Shown: positions 45,252 to 53,943, counted from the stretch's first letter. The stretch is 64,000 nucleotides of DNA from Tolumonas osonensis (GCF_014202415.1 NZ_JACHGR010000010.1:1-64000); one strand, 5' to 3'. The notes: a model not told the origin generated them from the sequence alone. Numbers and translations: made by a program.

Positions 45252-45613
45252 AAAAAATAATAATGTTTAGTTTGTTCTTTGTGCTTATTTGTGTTTTTTC
45301 AATGTCGGGATATGACATTAAAATTACAAAAAAAACTGATATATATCAATCTGTTGAAAATGTTTCAGTTGATGAAATGGTAAAGATTACCACTTTAGAT
45401 GAAGGTGTTTTAGTTAATGTACTTGGTTGTTTTGATAGCAAAACAGATATGTACTTTTATGTGCGAGACCAGAAAAATTACGGATATATATATGATTTTA
45501 ATTTTCATGCCATAAAAAATTGGACTTTATCACTAGATAAAGTCAAGTATTTTTTCAAGGAACCATTGGCAAATATTCAGTGCTTAATCATGGTTTCTAG
45601 GTTTTCAAATTAA
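45248..45613 (+). CDS. Candidate immunity protein for the Rhs tip
   Basis: A 121-residue protein starting MKKIIMFSLFFVLICVFSMSG, a signal peptide or membrane anchor, followed by a beta-rich mature part (ITTLDEGVLVNVLGCFDSKTDMYFYVRDQ). The ATG at 45248 overlaps the rhs stop codon, the arrangement expected for a toxin-immunity pair. Base composition is much more AT-rich than the rhs body, as is the tip. No family is recognised. Export to the periplasm fits a peptidoglycan-directed toxin. Function is inferred from position and topology. Confidence 0.75.
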   Translation: MKKIIMFSLFFVLICVFSMSGYDIKITKKTDIYQSVENVSVDEMVKITTLDEGVLVNVLGCFDSKTDMYFYVRDQKNYGYIYDFNFHAIKNWTLSLDKVKYFFKEPLANIQCLIMVSRFSN

Positions 45614-45619
45614 TTCATA

Positions 45620-45661
45620 GGGTGACCTCCGAGCCTTTCAAGGCGAGAAGGTCATCCTTTT
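45620..45661 (+). terminator. Terminator after the rhs-immunity pair
   Basis: A 9-bp stem of 45620-45628 with 45649-45657 (one G-U pair) encloses a second hairpin GCCTT-TC-AAGGC. TTTT and an AT-rich stretch follow at once. It lies 6 bp after the immunity stop and ends the main rhs transcript before the orphan cassettes. Confidence 0.7.
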
Positions 45662-45765
45662 AAATAACCCGTTCACTTTTCATAAAAACTGTACACCACA
45701 TGTAAGATCTCTGTTTAAAAAACATAAAAATCAGTAACATACAAACAAAGGATAAGGATTTCAGG

Positions 45766-46521
45766 ATGCAGGAGCGCTCAGCAAACTCACAAGCGGGGAT
45801 GGAGTTGGTGAATGCCCATGGTAAACGCGAACTGAGCATTGGGTCACAGCCACGCTTTGGTTATGCCGGTATGTTCCGTCATGAACCAACTGGACTAAAC
45901 CTGACGCTGTATCGCGCCTATAACCCACTGACCGGCCGCTGGTTAAGCCGAGACCCGATCGGGGAAAATGGTGGGCTGAATGTTTATGGGTATGTGGGGA
46001 ATGATCCGCTGGGTAGTGTCGACCCACTGGGGTTACTTGTGAATGTAACACTTGATAAATCATCAGGGGTTATTACGGTCCAAGATAACAATACACGCCA
46101 AAGTGTTTCCGCATATGGGTTTACAGGCTCTCATAATCCTAGTGCATTTGACCCTGAACCATGGAAAGAAATTCCACTGCCTAATGGAACTTACTGGTTA
46201 ACACAAAATATTGGACCAGCTAAGGATGCTCATGCTGATTGGTATTCAGTGTTAGAACAAAAGAGTAATGTTGATGATTCTTTCTATGACAATGGGAAAT
46301 TGAGGCATGGAGCAAGATTTCACAATGGGGGATTTATTTGGGGCTGTTTAACAGTAGATAAATATAGAGATGAAGATAACAAAAATTGGAATCTAATTAA
46401 GCAACTTATATCCAATACACATGTAGGTGAAATCCAATACAATCCAGGTAAACGCTGGTATCAAATATCAGAGCAGCCATCTGTGCCTATCATTCTTTAT
46501 GGAACGGTGACAGTAAAATGA
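45766..46521 (+). CDS. Orphan Rhs tip with L,D-transpeptidase-like domain
   Basis: A 251-residue displaced tip with its own ATG. Residues about 18-90 repeat the end of the Rhs core, including RFGYAGMFRHEPTGLNLTLY and the SVDPLGL boundary. The remaining 160 residues begin NVTLDKSSGVITVQDN, then PLPNGTYWLTQN and HGARFHNGGFIWGCLTVD. This order (paired strands, an NGTYW-type turn, then His...Gly-Cys) resembles Tlde1/YkuD-type L,D-transpeptidase or carboxypeptidase toxins that attack peptidoglycan, though the His-Cys spacing is short. It has no signal peptide, so it is probably a silent reservoir cassette unless recombined onto the full-length gene. Its stop overlaps the next start as ATGA. Confidence 0.78.
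   Translation: MQERSANSQAGMELVNAHGKRELSIGSQPRFGYAGMFRHEPTGLNLTLYRAYNPLTGRWLSRDPIGENGGLNVYGYVGNDPLGSVDPLGLLVNVTLDKSSGVITVQDNNTRQSVSAYGFTGSHNPSAFDPEPWKEIPLPNGTYWLTQNIGPAKDAHADWYSVLEQKSNVDDSFYDNGKLRHGARFHNGGFIWGCLTVDKYRDEDNKNWNLIKQLISNTHVGEIQYNPGKRWYQISEQPSVPIILYGTVTVK
45818..46035 (+). repeat. Rhs core repeat, copy 2 (in orphan tip)
   Basis: Direct repeat of 44614-44831, offset by exactly 1204 bp and colinear without gaps. Differences are mainly third-position changes (for example GTGCTTAC versus CGCCTATA at the AYNP codons). A tiny third remnant encoding NIYGYV remains at 46851-46868. Confidence 0.9.
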
Positions 46522-46850
46522 TTTATTTATTAAAACGAATAACACTCTTATTATTTTTTTAATTTCCATTGGTGCGGGTAGTGTTTTTATCTCAAGAATC
46601 GTACATACGAAAACTTGAATTGCAGGATAGATTGGATTTCTATGCCATTATACTATTGAATGTTGATTTTGATGCAGAGTCTGTTGATTCGTTTGTACAA
46701 CTGGTTAAAGCAGATGCATCTGCTTTAACCAAGAGTTTATCTGTATTTGAGCAAAGTCATCACTTTTCATTACTGAACAACGAACAGCAACTAAAAATTA
46801 AACAATGGAAAATGAATACTGAATTCATAGCCAAAACCGATAAGACTTAA
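46518..46850 (+). pseudogene. Broken immunity candidate for the L,D-transpeptidase-like tip
   Basis: ATG at 46518 overlaps the orphan tip stop and encodes MIYLLKRITLLLFF, the start of a signal or membrane segment, then meets TAA at 46560 directly after a run of seven T. The same frame resumes from 46563 and runs 95 codons to 46850 with a helical, Leu-rich body (LQDRLDFYAIILLNVDFD, FVQLVKADASALTKSL). One extra T would instead read LLFFLISIGAGSVFIS, a better membrane helix, but would need a second shift to rejoin. Either a nonsense mutation or paired frameshifts broke it; a TTG at 46569 might still give a soluble fragment. Confidence 0.6.
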
Positions 46851-47292
46851 TATCTATGGGTATGTGAGGGTTCCTGCTCTAGTAGCATCCTGTTAGCTGG
46901 GGTGGGCCCTCATTTGGTCATGTTTCCACAGATATAAATGGCACAGTTTATTCGTTTGGACGTGATGGGATGTGGACAGGTAAAGCTTTTTATTATTATG
47001 CTAAAAACAATTTTAGAGATGGTCTGGGAATCCTGGTTCAATTAACTCCAGATCAGGGAAAAAGGTTGAAGCATGCATGAAAAAAGATCGTGGTAGTTAC
47101 GATCCAATATCAAATAACTGTGGCTCACCAATACAAGATTGCCTGAAAGAGCCAGGAATTGATACAGGTGATCAAATATTTCCTGCAAATGTTGGAATGA
47201 GCCTGTTAGATTTGGGCGCTTATTCTGATAGTAGTACAACGCATTCTGCTACTTCACCTTCTAATGGATCAAGTGCGCCATGGGCTCGTTAA
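46851..47292 (+). pseudogene. Frameshifted orphan Rhs tip, homologous to the active tip
   Basis: Begins with a six-codon Rhs remnant (NIYGYV, 46851-46868), then junk, then an open frame from 46892: SWGGPSFGHVSTDINGTVYS, GRDGMWTG and LGILVQLTPDQGK. A single missing A in the run at about 47060 shifts the frame; the rest reads VEACMKKDRG, YDPISNNCGSPIQDCL and a Ser/Thr-rich tail to TAA at 47290. GHVS, LG..V.LT..Q, CM..., NNC and the CL spacing all align with the tip of the full-length rhs gene. It is an older version of the same predicted hydrolase, now inactive. An ATG at 47077 gives only the C-terminal 71 residues. Confidence 0.7.
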
Positions 47293-47552
47293 AAAAGGCT
47301 ATTTTTTTGATATTAACAGTGCTCGGTTTATTTGCATTCTCTTATGTTTTTTGCAGGTTTTATTTTGCTTTCAGTAAAAATTATTCATGGAAGGAAATGG
47401 ATTGGGATCAAAATGGAACTACATCATTCTTTGAATACATTGAATCAAGTGACATTGGGAAAAGAGCAGTGAAGATTAATGATAAAAATTGCATAGAATA
47501 TTACGCATTTAAAGATGGGATAGGTATAAAAACGGTATGCCCTAAAAATTAA
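47280..47552 (+). CDS. Small membrane immunity candidate with EF-hand-like loop
   Basis: A 90-residue protein whose ATG overlaps the frameshifted tip by 13 bp. Residues about 5-28 form one hydrophobic helix (AIFLILTVLGLFAFSYVFC), followed by an exported part. DWDQNGTTSFFE (about 43-54) matches the calcium-binding DxDxNGxxxxxE loop pattern, then SSDIGKRAV, CIEYYAFKDGIG and KTVCP with two Cys that may form a disulfide. Small proteins of this type occur downstream of Rhs tips. The reading frame is intact although its partner toxin is broken, as expected if immunity outlasts toxin. Confidence 0.65.
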   Translation: MGSLKKAIFLILTVLGLFAFSYVFCRFYFAFSKNYSWKEMDWDQNGTTSFFEYIESSDIGKRAVKINDKNCIEYYAFKDGIGIKTVCPKN

Positions 47553-47592
47553 TTCTGATAACCCATATAACAAACTAAATTCCACACAAAAT

Positions 47593-47626
47593 AAAAATGC
47601 CTCAAAGATTGAGGCATTTTTATTTA
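47593..47626. terminator. Bidirectional terminator between rhs region and ssb
   Basis: AAAAATGCCTC (47593-47603) and GAGGCATTTTT (47611-47621) form an 11-bp perfect stem with a 7-nt loop. The A-run and T-run flanks make it functional in both directions, suitable between the plus-strand rhs cassettes and minus-strand ssb. Confidence 0.88.
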
Positions 47627-47663
47627 ACTTAAATCTGTCTTTACGTTTTTAACTTATACCATC

Positions 47664-48215
47664 CTAGAACGGGATATCGTCATCGAAATCCATTGGTGGT
47701 TCGTTGTAGGTTGGCTGCTGTTGTGCCGGAGCCGGTGCATAACCACCCTGCGGCGCGGCTGGCTGACCGTAACCCGGGTTTGCGCCACCTTGCGGAGCAG
47801 CGGCTGGTGCGGACGGACGGCCCCAGTTGCCTTGTTGTGACTGCTGTGCCGGTGCGCCCATATTGCCGCCTGCGCCCGCTGGACGGCTGTCCAGCATCTG
47901 CATTTCATTGGCGATGATTTCGGTGGTGTAGCGTTTCTGACCCTGCTGATCCTGCCATTCGCGAGTCTGCAGACGACCTTCCAGATAAACTTTTGAGCCT
48001 TTACGCAGATACTCACCGGCGATTTCGGCCAGACGGCGGTACAGCACGATACGATGCCATTCTGTACGCTCCTGCATCTGACCTTGCTGGTCTTTCCAGC
48101 TTTCGCTGGTGGCAACGGTGATATTGGCAACTGCATTGCCATTCGGCATGTAGCGCACTTCCGGGTCCTGCCCCAGATTGCCAACGATGATGACTTTGTT
48201 CACGCCTTTGGCCAT
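47664..48215 (-). CDS. ssb: Single-stranded DNA-binding protein SSB
   Basis: Binds and protects ssDNA in replication, repair and recombination. It has 183 residues from the ATG at 48215 ([19 protein letters not shown]). The OB fold covers about 1-112 with [38 protein letters not shown] and [19 protein letters not shown] Gly/Pro/Gln/Ala-rich flexible linker follows, ending in the acidic tip MDFDDDIPF that recruits partner proteins. It diverges from uvrA across a LexA box. A longer in-frame start at 48239 is rejected because MAKG is the family start. Confidence 0.97.
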   Translation of the reverse strand: MAKGVNKVIIVGNLGQDPEVRYMPNGNAVANITVATSESWKDQQGQMQERTEWHRIVLYRRLAEIAGEYLRKGSKVYLEGRLQTREWQDQQGQKRYTTEIIANEMQMLDSRPAGAGGNMGAPAQQSQQGNWGRPSAPAAAPQGGANPGYGQPAAPQGGYAPAPAQQQPTYNEPPMDFDDDIPF

Positions 48216-48344
48216 GATCTGCTCCGTAAAAAAGTTCAAATGCTATAACTGGCTATCTTAGCAATAATCGTGGTTAAAGTCAGATCGGCAGCTATGACAG
48301 GCCGCAAATAGTTTGCGAACCGGACATTAACATATTTGCAGCAA

Positions 48345-48364
48345 TACTGGCTATTCATCCAGTG
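48345..48364. promoter_or_regulatory. LexA (SOS) box between ssb and uvrA
   Basis: TACTGGCTATTCATCCAGTG fits the palindromic CTG-N10-CAG LexA consensus with TACTG and CAGT(G) flanks. It lies 49 bp before the uvrA start codon in the divergent ssb-uvrA interval, the same arrangement as in E. coli. Confidence 0.8.
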
Positions 48365-48412
48365 CCGGCTATGCCATACTGAAACTTTGATATGGTTCAC
48401 AGCTGGCATTCT

Positions 48413-51250
48413 ATGGACAAGATCGAGATACGGGGCGCACGTACCCATAACCTGAAAAATATCAGTCTGACGCTGCCGCGTGACAAGCTGATTGTCATCA
48501 CCGGCCTTTCGGGTTCCGGCAAATCATCACTGGCTTTCGACACCTTATATGCGGAGGGGCAGCGCCGTTATGTTGAATCCCTTTCTGCCTACGCCCGCCA
48601 GTTCTTAAGCCTGATGGAAAAACCCGATGTGGATCATATCGAAGGCCTATCGCCAGCGATCTCCATCGAACAGAAATCCACGTCGCACAACCCGCGCTCT
48701 ACCGTTGGCACCATCACCGAAATCTACGATTACCTGCGTCTGCTGTATGCTCGCGTGGGGGAACCGCGCTGTCCGGAGCATGACTTGCCGCTGGCGGCAC
48801 AGACCATCAGTCAGATGGTGGATCGGGTGCTGGCCGAGCCGGAAAACCGCAAGATGATGATTCTGGCGCCGGTGGTGCGTAACCGCAAAGGGGAACACAA
48901 ACAACTGCTGGAAAACCTGTCGGCGCAAGGCTATATCCGGGCGCGGATTGACGGCGAGGTGTGTGACCTTTCTGATCCACCGACGCTGGAGCTGCAAAAG
49001 AAGCACACTATTGAAGTGGTGGTCGATCGCTTCAAGGTGCGTCCGGATCTGCAACTGCGTCTGGCGGAATCCTTTGAAACGGCACTGACGCTGTCCGGCG
49101 GACTGGTGTATGTGGCGGATATGGACGATGACAAAGCGCAGCCGCTGATTTTCTCGGCCAACTTTGCCTGTCCGGAATGCGGTTATTCCCTGAGCGAACT
49201 GGAACCTCGCCTGTTCTCGTTTAATAACCCGGCGGGGGCTTGTCCGAGCTGCGATGGGCTGGGGGTACAGCAGTATTTTGATCCGCATAAGGTAGTGACC
49301 AATCCGGAACTGAGCCTGTCCGGCGGGGCTATTCGTGGCTGGGATAAACGCAGTTTCTACTACTTCCAGATGTTGAAGTCGGTAGCGGAACACTACCATT
49401 TTGATCTGGATGAACCGTTTGATGCGCTGAGCCCGCAGGCGAAAAAAGTGGTGCTGAACGGCAGTGGTCACACGCAGATCGAATTCCGCTACATGAACGA
49501 TCGCGGGGATGTGGTGGTACGCAACCATCCGTTCGAAGGGGTGCTGCACAACATGGAGCGGCGTTACCGCGAGACGGAATCCAACAGCGTGCGCGAAGAA
49601 CTGGCGAAATTCATCGCCAATCAGCCGTGTCCGAGCTGTCAGGGTAGCCGTCTGCGTCAGGAAGCCCGTCATGTCTACGTGGAAGGGGTGACGCTGCCGC
49701 AAGTGGCAGAAATGTCGATTGGCGAGGCGCTGAACTTTTTCAACAATCTGCACCTGACTGGCCAGCGGGCCCAGATCGCAGAGAAGATCCTCAAAGAGAT
49801 CATTGAGCGGCTAGGGTTCCTGGTCAACGTCGGTCTGAACTATCTGTCTCTGTCTCGTTCCGCGGAAACGCTGTCAGGCGGGGAGGCGCAGCGTATCCGT
49901 CTGGCGAGCCAGATTGGGGCTGGCCTGGTCGGCGTGATGTATGTACTGGATGAGCCGTCGATTGGTCTGCATCAGCGTGATAATGAGCGTCTGCTGAACA
50001 CGCTGTTTCATCTGCGTAATCTGGGTAACACCGTGATTGTGGTGGAGCATGACGAGGATGCGATCCGTCATGCCGACTACGTGGTGGATATCGGTCCCGG
50101 CGCCGGGGTTCATGGCGGGGCGATCGTTGCGCAGGGAACACCAGCCGAAATCATGGCAAACAGCGCGTCGCTGACCGGTGAATATCTCTCCGGACGCAAG
50201 AAAATCGAAGTCCCGGCACAGCGGCGTCCGGTGGGCGACAAATGGCTGAAGTTGCTGGGTGCCAGCGGGAATAACCTGAAAAAGGTCAATCTGGATGTGC
50301 CGGTCGGCGTGATGACCTGCGTCACCGGCGTATCCGGCTCCGGTAAATCGACGCTGATCAACGATACGCTGTTCCGTATCGCGCACCGTGACCTGAATGG
50401 GGCGACAGTGGAAGAGCCGGCACCGTATCTGGATATTCAGGGGCTGGAGCATCTGGACAAGGTGGTCGATATCGACCAGAGCCCGATCGGGCGCACACCG
50501 CGTTCCAACCCGGCGACCTATACCGGGCTGTTCACGCCGATCCGCGAGCTGTTTGCCGGTACACAGGAAGCGCGTTCGCGGGGTTATCAGCCGGGGCGTT
50601 TCTCCTTTAACGTCAAGGGCGGCCGCTGTGAAGCCTGTCAGGGCGATGGCGTGATCAAGGTGGAGATGCATTTCCTGCCGGATGTATATGTGCCGTGCGA
50701 TGTCTGTAAGGGCAAACGCTATAACCGGGAAACGCTGGAAGTAAAATATAAAGGTAAGACCATTCACGAAGTGCTGGAAATGACCGTGGAAGACGCACGT
50801 GAATTCTTCGATGCAGTACCGGCACTGGCGCGCAAGCTGCAGACACTGATGGATGTCGGTCTTTCCTATATCCGCCTGGGGCAGTCCGCGACGACGCTCT
50901 CCGGGGGCGAGGCACAGCGGGTGAAACTGGCGCGAGAACTCTCCAAACGCGATACCGGGCAGACACTGTATATTCTGGATGAACCGACGACGGGACTGCA
51001 TTTCCACGATATCCAGCAGTTGCTGCAGGTACTGGAAAAGCTGCGGGATAATGGTAATACCATTGTGGTCATCGAACACAATCTGGATGTGATTAAAGTC
51101 GCCGACTGGATTGTGGATCTGGGACCGGAAGGCGGCTCTGGCGGTGGTACTATCCTGACGGCCGGCACGCCGGAGCAGGTGGCCGAGTGTGCCGAATCGC
51201 ATACCGCCCGCTTCCTGAAGCCGCTGCTGGAACGCGACCGGGCATCATAA
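48413..51250 (+). CDS. uvrA: Excinuclease ABC subunit A UvrA
   Basis: DNA-damage recognition ATPase of nucleotide excision repair, acting with UvrB. It has 945 residues from the ATG at 48413. Two ABC modules are present: Walker [11 protein letters not shown] near residue 31 and [10 protein letters not shown] near 640, signatures [12 protein letters not shown] and [12 protein letters not shown], and Walker B regions [13 protein letters not shown] and [13 protein letters not shown]. Zinc modules CPECGYSL...CPSCDG and CEACQGDG...CDVCKG are intact. A LexA box upstream predicts SOS induction. Long antisense frames here are codon-bias artefacts. Confidence 0.98.
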   Translation: MDKIEIRGARTHNLKNISLTLPRDKLIVITGLSGSGKSSLAFDTLYAEGQRRYVESLSAYARQFLSLMEKPDVDHIEGLSPAISIEQKSTSHNPRSTVGTITEIYDYLRLLYARVGEPRCPEHDLPLAAQTISQMVDRVLAEPENRKMMILAPVVRNRKGEHKQLLENLSAQGYIRARIDGEVCDLSDPPTLELQKKHTIEVVVDRFKVRPDLQLRLAESFETALTLSGGLVYVADMDDDKAQPLIFSANFACPECGYSLSELEPRLFSFNNPAGACPSCDGLGVQQYFDPHKVVTNPELSLSGGAIRGWDKRSFYYFQMLKSVAEHYHFDLDEPFDALSPQAKKVVLNGSGHTQIEFRYMNDRGDVVVRNHPFEGVLHNMERRYRETESNSVREELAKFIANQPCPSCQGSRLRQEARHVYVEGVTLPQVAEMSIGEALNFFNNLHLTGQRAQIAEKILKEIIERLGFLVNVGLNYLSLSRSAETLSGGEAQRIRLASQIGAGLVGVMYVLDEPSIGLHQRDNERLLNTLFHLRNLGNTVIVVEHDEDAIRHADYVVDIGPGAGVHGGAIVAQGTPAEIMANSASLTGEYLSGRKKIEVPAQRRPVGDKWLKLLGASGNNLKKVNLDVPVGVMTCVTGVSGSGKSTLINDTLFRIAHRDLNGATVEEPAPYLDIQGLEHLDKVVDIDQSPIGRTPRSNPATYTGLFTPIRELFAGTQEARSRGYQPGRFSFNVKGGRCEACQGDGVIKVEMHFLPDVYVPCDVCKGKRYNRETLEVKYKGKTIHEVLEMTVEDAREFFDAVPALARKLQTLMDVGLSYIRLGQSATTLSGGEAQRVKLARELSKRDTGQTLYILDEPTTGLHFHDIQQLLQVLEKLRDNGNTIVVIEHNLDVIKVADWIVDLGPEGGSGGGTILTAGTPEQVAECAESHTARFLKPLLERDRAS

Positions 51251-51264
51251 ACAACGCCCAATAA

Positions 51265-51299
51265 AAAGGGCCGGTATCATCACCGGCCCTTTGCTTTTC
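51265..51299. terminator. Terminator between uvrA and ddl
   Basis: AAAGGGCCGGT (51265-51275) and ACCGGCCCTTT (51282-51292) form an 11-bp perfect stem with loop ATCATC. TTTGCTTTT follows on the plus strand and AAAAA flanks the other side, so it can serve both convergent genes. Confidence 0.88.
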
Positions 51300-51313
51300 C
51301 GTCTCCGGCGAAA

Positions 51314-52306
51314 TTATTTCACTGCGCCACGGATGATGCCTTCCAGGAACTGACCGAATTTATCGCCATGATGTTCCAGCAGTTTCGGGAACATGGAGAT
51401 AGGGGTCATACCCGGGAAGGTGTTGATCTCGTTCAGCAGGATCTCGTTCTCGTCGGTCAGGAAGAAATCGATACGTGACAGATCTTTCAGTCCCAGTTGG
51501 GTGAACGCTTTCAGAGCGTATTCACGAATGGTGCTGACCTGTTCTTCACTCAGACCCGGCGCTTCCAGATAGGTGGTGGAGTGGCTGCCAGCGCTGTATT
51601 TTTCTTCATAGCTGTAGAAGCTGTCGCTTGGCGTACTGATTTCACCGGGACGGGTGGCCACCAGCTGATCGTTATAACGATAAACGGCTACTTCCAGTTC
51701 GCGTGGGCGTACGGCTTTTTCCACCAGCACCTGATCGGAATAACCAAACGCGGCATTGACGGCTTCTGACAGCGCCGCGGCATCAGTCACTTTATAGCAA
51801 CCGACAGAAGAGCCCTGACTGGCGGCCTTCACAAACACGGTACCCCAGTTACGGAAGGCGGTATGTGCCTGCGCATGGGCGGCTTCGTTGTTTTCGGACA
51901 GGAACAGGAACGGGGTGTTCGGAATACCCAGTGCGGACAGCCACAGTTTGGTGCTGACTTTGTTGAAGCACAGCTTGCTGCCTTCAGAGCCACAGCCCAG
52001 ATATGGCAGTCCGATCAGTTCCAGCATAGACTGAATATCACCGGTTTCGCCCGGGAAGCCGTGAATACAAGGCACGACGAAATCGACCGGTCTGGCGTCA
52101 TGATCGAAATGCAGCTGGTGATCCATGCCCAGGTGGCAGGAGAGGCCATCACTGGTCTGCCAGTGATCCGGGAACAGCTCAACGCGGGTGACACTGATTT
52201 CAGGCAGGGCGTTCAGCTGACTTTCCAGATAGTTGGCACTCAGCAGGGAAATTTCATGCTCACTGCCGCCACCGCCGCACAGCAGCAGTACGTGAAGGTG
52301 TTTCAT
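51314..52306 (-). CDS. ddl: D-alanine-D-alanine ligase
   Basis: Joins two D-Ala with ATP for peptidoglycan precursor synthesis. It has 330 residues from the ATG at 52306 (AAGGAT upstream). The ATP-grasp order is visible: LLLCGGGGSEHEISLLSA at the N-terminus, PCIHGFPGETGDIQSMLEL near residue 78, SKLCFNKVSTKLWL, VFVKAASQGSSVGCYKV, LVEKAVRPRELEVAVY, and the metal site LSRIDFFLTDENEILLNEINTFPG near residue 270. It is not in the mra/mur division cluster, so a second ddl elsewhere is possible. Longer in-frame starts are less likely. Confidence 0.93.
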   Translation of the reverse strand: MKHLHVLLLCGGGGSEHEISLLSANYLESQLNALPEISVTRVELFPDHWQTSDGLSCHLGMDHQLHFDHDARPVDFVVPCIHGFPGETGDIQSMLELIGLPYLGCGSEGSKLCFNKVSTKLWLSALGIPNTPFLFLSENNEAAHAQAHTAFRNWGTVFVKAASQGSSVGCYKVTDAAALSEAVNAAFGYSDQVLVEKAVRPRELEVAVYRYNDQLVATRPGEISTPSDSFYSYEEKYSAGSHSTTYLEAPGLSEEQVSTIREYALKAFTQLGLKDLSRIDFFLTDENEILLNEINTFPGMTPISMFPKLLEHHGDKFGQFLEGIIRGAVK

Positions 52307-52440
52307 CTTGATATCCTTTACAATTGGCTGGTGGGTCGCCAGCTCCGGCGGCCGCATGCCCGCAGTCTAACAAGCCTGATCCGGCAGGGCAAAGCCTTCG
52401 GACAGATTTCCCGTTAAATCAGTGCAAGCAGGAGAAGCGT

Positions 52441-53076
52441 ATGTGGCAGAAAACAGGGGTGTTATTGCTGGTCATCATGCTGGCCGGATGTGCTCAGGAA
52501 ACGACAGCCCCCGCATTACAGCCCCAGGGGGAATACCGCTTGTTACCGCTGGAAACGACACAACGGCAGGTCAATGCGCTATTGCAGGGGGAGCAGGAAA
52601 CGCTGCAGAGCGTACAGCTCCACCCGGATGATGTGACGCCGCCGGTTCTGTTTGCGCTGGCTTATCAGCTCGGTCAGCAGCAGCACTACCATGATGCGAT
52701 GTTCTGGTTTTATACCGCCCAACTGCGGGCACGCAGCGATGCCAATAAAGCACTGGATAGCTCGGTGCAGGCGGGGGTATCCAGACTCAGTGAACAGTTC
52801 GGCAGAGAGATCAGCGCGTATGCGTTAAGTCATCCGGCGGAGATGGAGGCAGCGATGATCCAGGCCCTGCGCCGGGATAAAACCGCGCAACGGCACTACA
52901 ATCCACGCTGGGTCGCACTGCATGGCTCGGACGTGCTGAGCCGTCAGGAATATGCGTTTATGCCGATGGCGTATTGGCCTCAGATCGACCGGCAGACACG
53001 GCGGGAGTATGCACGGGGGTTTGCCCGTCTGATGGTGTCGCTGCGGCAGGGATCAGGTCTTCCGTTGACCGACTAA
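52441..53076 (+). CDS. Uncharacterised lipoprotein
   Basis: A 211-residue predicted lipoprotein. It begins MWQKTGVLLLVIMLAGC, with lipobox LAGC and acylated Cys at residue 17; GGAG lies 6 bp before the ATG at 52441. The mature part is mostly helical: LPLETTQRQVNALLQGEQE, PPVLFALAYQLGQQQHYHDAMFWFYTAQLRAR (TPR-like, about 65-95), and a late PRWVALHGSDVLSRQEYAFMP. I do not recognise a family. It is divergent from ddl and its last 24 bp overlap the convergent DMT transporter gene. A longer in-frame reading upstream lacks the signal peptide at its start and is rejected. Confidence 0.78.
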   Translation: MWQKTGVLLLVIMLAGCAQETTAPALQPQGEYRLLPLETTQRQVNALLQGEQETLQSVQLHPDDVTPPVLFALAYQLGQQQHYHDAMFWFYTAQLRARSDANKALDSSVQAGVSRLSEQFGREISAYALSHPAEMEAAMIQALRRDKTAQRHYNPRWVALHGSDVLSRQEYAFMPMAYWPQIDRQTRREYARGFARLMVSLRQGSGLPLTD

Positions 53077-53940
53077 CCAGATCCCAGTCAATACCACGCA
53101 GACGCCACCCCACTGCAATGGCGTCAGATACTCGTCCAGCAATCCCATGCTCATGAACAGCGTCAATACCGGACCAAGGCTGCCAATCAAGGCTGTCTTG
53201 CCTGCGCCAATCCGGGCCATGGCGGCAGACAGCGCGTACAGAGGTAATACGGTGGCCACCAGCGCCATAATCAGGCCGTATCCCCAGACCGGTAGAGGCT
53301 GCGTGGTTAGCAGAGTGATCGGGCGAGTCAGGGCGTAATGCACAAACATGGATATAGCCGACATAGTGAGAGCCAGTTCGGCGAAGCGCATGGCGCCAAT
53401 CCGTTTGATGACCGGAGGACTCCAGGTCAGATACAGGGCATAACTGATTGTGCTGGCAACGACAAATAACATCCCCGGCAGATCGAGACGGGCACCCGCC
53501 AGATCCGGTGCCAGCACAATGGCCATACCGCAGTAGGTCAGCAGCATTGAGCACCACATCCGGCGGCTGATGGTCGTTTTGTTCCACCAGGCGGAAAGCA
53601 GTACCGTCAGTGTCGGATAAAGGCAAAGAATCAGGCGTTCAATACTGGCGCTGACTGTTTCGAGCCCGATAAAGTCAAACAGACTGGCCAGGTAATATCC
53701 CAGGATACCGAGCAGAAAAACCATGCTGCGATCATGCCAGGAAAGTGGCGTTGTCTGCGCGCGCCGGAACAGGCGCATCATTGCTATCAATGGTAATACC
53801 AGCAGCAGGCGGATGGTCACCAGCGTGGTCGCGTCCACACCGTAGCGGTATGCCAGTTTGACGAAGATAGCCTTGCAGGCAAAACCGGTCGCGGCCAGGA
53901 TGGCCAGCGATAAACCGGTCAGGTAGTCGGATTGTGTCAT
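53053..53940 (-). CDS. EamA/DMT-superfamily transporter
   Basis: A 10-helix inner-membrane exporter of the drug/metabolite transporter type, 295 residues. Two EamA repeats are apparent: helices 1-5 (about 5-140) with KAIFVKLAYRYGVDATTLV and ASIERLILCLYPTLTVLLSA, and helices 6-10 (about 150-290) ending GSLGPVLTLFMSMGLLDEYL and GVCVVLTGIWLV. Substrate is unknown; relatives export amino acids or small metabolites. It starts 3 bp after the HAD phosphatase gene, so the two share a transcript. Confidence 0.88.
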   Translation of the reverse strand: MTQSDYLTGLSLAILAATGFACKAIFVKLAYRYGVDATTLVTIRLLLVLPLIAMMRLFRRAQTTPLSWHDRSMVFLLGILGYYLASLFDFIGLETVSASIERLILCLYPTLTVLLSAWWNKTTISRRMWCSMLLTYCGMAIVLAPDLAGARLDLPGMLFVVASTISYALYLTWSPPVIKRIGAMRFAELALTMSAISMFVHYALTRPITLLTTQPLPVWGYGLIMALVATVLPLYALSAAMARIGAGKTALIGSLGPVLTLFMSMGLLDEYLTPLQWGGVCVVLTGIWLVGQRKT

Positions 53941-53943
53941 GGG

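Noticed and set aside
48647-51202. Long open frames antisense to uvrA
   Set aside because: They lie opposite a complete, highly conserved uvrA in GC-balanced sequence and have no start signals or family features; they are codon-bias shadows.
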